A stretch of DNA of 64,000 nucleotides, taken from contig NC_092012.1 in the NCBI RefSeq assembly GCF_042242105.1, positions 15,843,223 to 15,907,222 of the forward strand, written 5' to 3'. The notes beneath the pieces were generated by a model that searched no databases, was not told the origin of the DNA, and saw only the letters and a list, made by a program, of their open reading frames with translations. Made by a program: the position numbers and the translations under genes. Source of the DNA: Pempheris klunzingeri (Eukaryota > Chordata > Actinopteri > Acropomatiformes > Pempheridae). Below are positions 60,301 through 64,000 of this stretch, one piece after another (position 1 is the stretch's first letter; each line of letters starts with the position of its first letter).

Positions 60301-63300
60301 CATTTTCACAAATCAAATGTTCATTCTGATATCCCTGCCTCTTGTGAAAACAGCACAAAAGACTGTGTGAATAAAAGCAAGAACTTGCTGTACCACGCCT
60401 AGGAAGGGAGACTGCCATTCAAAAACACAGCTCCCATGGTAACGTGGACATAGTTATACGTTATATATGTGATAAAAAAGATTCAAAATCCATTTTGTCA
60501 TTGCAGCTACAACAACATGATCAATGACATTTACACATTAGGCAGTACAAACAGATCTTTAGTTTGTGCATCTTCCCCATGTATTGACATAGTATGTACT
60601 TATTCCTAAATAAACTATTGCTTAACAATGATGCATTATGTTGTCAGAGTCAATAATTGGTACGCCGATTACTGAGCTCACTTTACAGTGGAACCACCAC
60701 GGCTTTAAAACAGACCCATTTCTTTTTTGTAAATCTTTGCAGTTCTGTTACTTGTGACCCATTTATCTGGGCAGTCGTCTTCACTTTAAATGAATCATAT
60801 CCTATGGTAACACTGTTTTAGAGCCAAGCAGTAGTAAGTATTTCAACCGAAAAAGTGCGTCATACTAACCAACACAGACTTTAATCACTATCTTGCAGAG
60901 AAGTGACACTTCAGACTGTGCTGGGAAACCCAACTTAAGCACAGTGTCGTGGAGCATTGTGTGAACTTTTAGAGGAGCTGTTTTCAAGTTACTGTTTACT
61001 CTGTAAATTCTTCATCTGTTGTTTAGTTCCTAACTATAGATCTGCACACAGCACACCATTTCAAATCAGCCCAATCAGTTATATAGACTATACAAATGGC
61101 TCATCTGTGGCTCTGTGCTGATCACCACTAGAGCAGACAGAACAAATAAACATTCAAATAAAAACTGCTGGGGAACTAAAATGCACAGCACTCAAAACAG
61201 TGAGAATACATTTCCATCTGCCTGGAATTGCATTGCAGAATACAGTCTACATTTTATATGTTGCTCTATTCTCCCACAGAAAAACAATTAAGAGTCCAGG
61301 CTTTTCAGAACATGTAATTCCAATGGTTCTAGTGTTTTAAAATATCTGGCACTCAGTGATGGCTGTAAAGCTAAGGAAAAAGAGAGCACATTGTTACTGT
61401 AAAATGAAAACTTTGCATCTCAAATTACTCCTGATTACCTTAGGAGAGACACAGTGTGCTGAAAATATGCACTCTTGACTAAACAGGATGGCGTTTAAAG
61501 TGAGACCAACCAAACCAAAGTGTTTGGGTAGACAGAAACAAATGGGATCTCTGGTAAGTTTCCAAACCCTTCAGAAAGAACAATTGTACAACAACCCAAA
61601 CAAGTACATACATGCAACATAATCAGGTTCATCTAAATAAGCAACTCTTACGCTGCTTTTATGAGACAGAAAGCCCAATTGCTAGAGAAAAGACAGCTTG
61701 AATGGAAAAAAAAACACAGTTCAGAGTGACTTGGCACAGCAAAATATGAATCATCTTGTATCGGTTTGTAAGTTCTTAAATAAATGAATCCCAAAGTGAT
61801 CTCAAATCATACTAAACTGTGTTTGTTTGTGTGTCAACTTTAGCTGATCCTTCTCCATGAGAAGCCAAACCACAATTGTCATTTTCAAGCCTGAACTGAT
61901 CAATGACATATTTAAAGAAATTCCTTTCTCCTCTTTTGAATGAAATGATACTTAAATGACTCCAACTCCATAGACTTACTCTTAAGAACTAATGTACCAG
62001 TTTGTGTGCCAGGCTATCATGTTCCTAAGAATAATTGAATTGAAGAATAATGGTATTTCACAGGGTACTATATCTTCTTTTTTCTTTAGTTAACCTGGAA
62101 TAGAAGCTAAATGGTAGCTAAAAGGGAAAATCTGTCTGTTCATTTAAGCAAAGTGAATAATCACATTTCAGGGTATCTGTAATGCACCTGCAATCATGGT
62201 CACACACACAACACAACATACTGAATGTAGCCTTAAAAATCATACGTACAGGGTTTTTAGGCGTATTGTCCAAAGGATAATACCCCTGCAAGCCAAGAGA
62301 ATCCTTACTACATTTGAGAAAAGGAGGCCATCCACCTGTGCTACAGCTGAGCTGAGTGAGGAGAACAGCGTTTTTCTCACAAGGTGTGAGCCTTGCAAGG
62401 CATCCCCAGCCTACTTATAATGGTGGAGTAATGATAAAGTGGGTTACACAAATGTCACTAATGTATTAATGTCTGACAGCTATTCTGGATGTAGTACCAC
62501 CATCTAGTGTTCATTTCTTGAATTTCTGGAATGTGAATGCAACATTCCTACAAGCTTTCCCCTGTGGCAAGGCATTAATAAGCAATTTGAGCTGCTCAAA
62601 CTTAATTTCTGTATGTGGGAGAACCAGCGGCAGATTTTAGGTCTGGTCTACTATAAAACATCAAACCTTTGAAAGCTCACACTCACAAAGAAATACAAGA
62701 AGAAACAGTACAATTGTCTCAACATTGCCACCAAGTGGAGGGGGGGGGTGAATTTAGCAACATTGTACATCTATTGCAGCTAAACACTTAAAACAAGTAT
62801 CTGGGCTTCAGACTAACATTTCCACTGGTAGCACTGGTACTGCCAACTTTCTCAGTTGGTCACACCAAAATCATTTGGACATGGTTTAAATAAACAACCA
62901 CGGATACTGTGATAGCAGTCCACTCAAGTACTTTACTCTACTAGAAATCTGAGGTGCTTGTACTTTACTCAAGTATTTCTATTTTCTGAGCCATTATCTT
63001 ATAACTTTACTCAACTACATCTCAGAGGCAAATACTGTACTCCACTACATCCATCTGTCAGTGTTAGTTATTTTGCAGAATCACATTAACAATACAAACT
63101 ATGATTAATAACTAAATTCTGTTGTTATATCAACAAGCCTCTACTGGCCCCCCAGGGAAAATGTACAAGCTACGCAGCAGAATGTTCAGTAATATATAAA
63201 ATATATACAAATACATTGAAATCAGCACCACCTTTGCCACTGCAACCATTCTGGTCACAGTCTGGAGCCAAGGGTATGATGGTTTTTTTTCAGATATAAA

Positions 63301-64000
63301 ATGAGCATCTTCATATAATACCTGCAAGTTTAGGGGCCATAGGATCCTCTGATACGTGGACAGGGCCATCTTTGACCTCCCCAACTTTTTCAGGCTGCTC
63401 TGGCGTGGAGAGGGAGGGAGACGCAACTTCCACAACATTCTTAACCTCTACAAAGGCCTGAGGCCCCCCAGGCAGAGGCTTGGAGTTGTGGAAGAGACTA
63501 GCCCAAGATTTGGGGAGGTTGGCAGTAGGTGCAGCTGGAATCACAGGCGAATGTGCCTGCTCTGTCACTACCGACTGGGCAGCAGAGTCTGGGGAGACCT
63601 GCTGAGCATGGTCCCCACTCTCACAGTCTTCTTTGTGTCCATCTGCACTGACGGGAGTATCAGGCTCCTCTAGACCATTGGCCACCCCACTGTCTGCTAG
63701 CTCCCCTCTCTCCAGTTCAGTAGTCGTAAGGGAAGTGGCCACAGGGGGTATGGCCACAGCAGCTGAGGGAGGAAGAGGTGATTTGGAGCGGGGGCTGTGT
63801 GGAGTATCTGAAAGTTCTGGGCTCTGTGGTGCCAAATGATCTGGCTGCTGATCTGCAGTCCTTGGGCCCTCTGTCACCCCTCTGCTTTGAGAAGAGGATG
63901 AAGAGGAAGAAGTTGCATTGTTGCCATCTGATAAAGAGGCAGCTCCACTTGTTAAGTCCAAAGAAGAGTCATCAGGGCTATCACAAGTCCTCTGATTGGC
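54173..64000 (-). CDS. usp10: Ubiquitin carboxyl-terminal hydrolase 10 (5' end outside window)
   Basis: This cysteine protease removes ubiquitin from targets. In mammals these include p53, and it partners G3BP in the cytoplasm. Eleven coding exons give 629 residues of a protein that is about 798 in human: 63322->64000, 60067-60158, 59478-59587, 59320-59378, 59125-59228, 58670-58769, 57571-57751, 56345-56510, 55613-55757, 54875-54940, 54173-54360. All phases close. The catalytic domain is complete: the Cys box [15 protein letters not shown] has its nucleophile codon at 60079-60081; the substrate-binding region has [10 protein letters not shown] and [11 protein letters not shown]; the His box [13 protein letters not shown] has histidine at 54323-54325. 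The end [10 protein letters not shown] matches human. The first exon seen is the large N-terminal region with KSWASLF. The short N-terminal exons lie beyond the window edge. Confidence 0.96.
54875..54940 (-). CDS. usp10: usp10 exon (catalytic domain)
   Basis: A 66-bp exon encoding [20 protein letters not shown]; acceptor gatctttctttcag-like and donor gtacac. Confidence 0.9.
55613..55757 (-). CDS. usp10: usp10 exon (catalytic domain, QQD-type box)
   Basis: Encodes [20 protein letters not shown], then [18 protein letters not shown], the conserved LHLKRF core of USP enzymes. Confidence 0.95.
56345..56510 (-). CDS. usp10: usp10 exon (catalytic domain)
   Basis: Encodes [20 protein letters not shown] and [20 protein letters not shown]. 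Confidence 0.95.
57571..57751 (-). CDS. usp10: usp10 exon (acidic insert and [11 protein letters not shown])
   Basis: Encodes an acidic insert ([20 protein letters not shown]) followed by [20 protein letters not shown]. The insert is the variable part; the rest is nearly identical to human. Confidence 0.95.
58033..58150 (-). ncRNA. H/ACA-type snoRNA candidate in usp10 intron (copy A)
   Basis: In host-gene sense, a 5' hairpin has lower stem CCACG/CGTGG, upper stem GGGAG-CTG/CAG-T-CTCCC, and unpaired pocket strands TTACCAT and TTCCTAGG between them. An H-box-like ACAGCA follows, then a shorter hairpin with GTCT/AGAC, and an ACA box (58036-58038) three bases before the inferred end. A second copy in another intron keeps the 5' hairpin almost base for base. 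Vertebrate H/ACA RNAs normally sit like this in introns of host genes. The 3' hairpin is short and part of the H box could pair, so another type of structured RNA is possible. I do not assign a snoRNA name. Confidence 0.55.
58670..58769 (-). CDS. usp10: usp10 exon (catalytic domain)
   Basis: Encodes [20 protein letters not shown] and [13 protein letters not shown]. The acceptor is cacttgcag and the donor gtaagc. Confidence 0.95.
59125..59228 (-). CDS. usp10: usp10 exon (catalytic domain)
   Basis: Encodes [20 protein letters not shown], then [14 protein letters not shown], with acceptor gtccacag and donor gtgagc. Confidence 0.94.
59320..59378 (-). CDS. usp10: usp10 exon (catalytic domain)
   Basis: A 59-bp exon encoding [19 protein letters not shown]. 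Phase requires the acceptor gcgacag before TGTAAGG. Confidence 0.92.
59478..59587 (-). CDS. usp10: usp10 exon (after catalytic Cys)
   Basis: Starts [16 protein letters not shown] and ends CTSTPMIDN, with TT completed to Phe by the next exon. The acceptor is gaactctcag. Confidence 0.94.
60067..60158 (-). CDS. usp10: usp10 exon with catalytic cysteine
   Basis: Encodes [20 protein letters not shown] and [11 protein letters not shown], ending GCT before gtatcc. The cysteine of NWCYIN is the nucleophile. Confidence 0.95.
60340..60457 (-). ncRNA. H/ACA-type snoRNA candidate in usp10 intron (copy B)
   Basis: Paralogue of the candidate at 58033-58150. Its 5' hairpin differs by a single loop base (TGAATGG for TGAGTGG), and the two pocket strands and H-box-like ACAGCA are identical. 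The 3' hairpin has diverged, while the ACA (60343-60345) with three following bases is kept. It ends about 180 nt before the next usp10 exon, in the same orientation as the host. Confidence 0.55.
60460..62900. other. usp10: usp10 intron, nothing further recognised
   Basis: Most of the intron before the catalytic-Cys exon. It holds short frames and homopolymer runs (G run near 62742) only. Confidence 0.5.
62905..63080. repeat. Common fish DNA-transposon-like repeat in usp10 intron
   Basis: The stretch gaaatctgaggtgcttgtac, tttactcaagtatttctatt, actttactcaactacatctc and tactccactacatcc is a familiar non-autonomous repeat of teleosts, possibly hAT- or Kolobok-related. Ends not determined. Confidence 0.6.
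63322..64000 (-). CDS. usp10: usp10 large N-terminal exon (continues past window)
   Basis: An open frame runs from the window edge to donor gtatta, 226 codons. It encodes a Ser/Pro/Glu-rich disordered region and the conserved [12 protein letters not shown] segment, and ends [11 protein letters not shown], matching the human VSEDPVAIKIA junction. A TTG inside the exon is not a start. Confidence 0.93.

Noticed and set aside
1..64000. CRISPR arrays, bacterial promoters, ribosome binding sites, tRNA or rRNA genes
   Set aside because: The sequence is vertebrate. The short tandem arrays lack repeat-spacer structure, and no tRNA or rRNA gene was recognised; the only tRNA-like match is the SINE head.

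Overview
The window is vertebrate nuclear DNA, almost certainly from a ray-finned fish and probably a percomorph. The evidence is short coding exons split by GT-AG introns, a divergent HNF4 paralogue of the beta type that mammals lack, a crispld2 next to usp10 order that matches human 16q24, and interspersed repeats typical of teleosts. I found no prokaryotic genes, CRISPR arrays or operons.

Layout. (1) 175-2771, plus strand: the last five coding exons of an HNF4-family nuclear receptor (hnf4b-like), covering most of the ligand-binding domain. (2) 3-10 kb: non-coding, with a SINE at 6249-6574 bounded by perfect 16-bp target duplications, a (GT)n array and a fragment of LINE reverse transcriptase. 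(3) 10091-18499: a complete Ty3/Gypsy-type LTR retrotransposon on the minus strand. It has two 1424-bp LTRs with no difference found, a 4-bp target duplication, a tRNA-Ser-like primer site, a polypurine tract, and uninterrupted gag and pol frames. (4) 18.5-30.5 kb: gene-poor, with decayed repeats including a Tc1/mariner remnant, a 10-bp minisatellite and inverted copies of one interspersed family. (5) 32347-45915, minus strand: crispld2, with 14 coding exons (524 aa), a probable non-coding first exon and a TATA box. (6) 46-52 kb: no supported gene. (7) 54173 to beyond 64000, minus strand: usp10, complete from the middle of its large N-terminal exon to the stop. Two introns of usp10 carry paralogous structured RNA candidates that look like H/ACA snoRNAs.

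The three host genes are unrelated in function: a transcription factor, a secreted CAP/LCCL protein and a cytoplasmic deubiquitinase. The crispld2-usp10 pairing is old vertebrate synteny. The most interesting points are the paired intronic snoRNA candidates, the apparently very recent intact retrotransposon, the frame-deciding tandem splice acceptor in the HNF4 gene, and a (TG)n tract sitting against a crispld2 splice acceptor. I assigned exon boundaries by hand from splice consensus, phase continuity and protein similarity; all crispld2 and usp10 phases close without a frame break.
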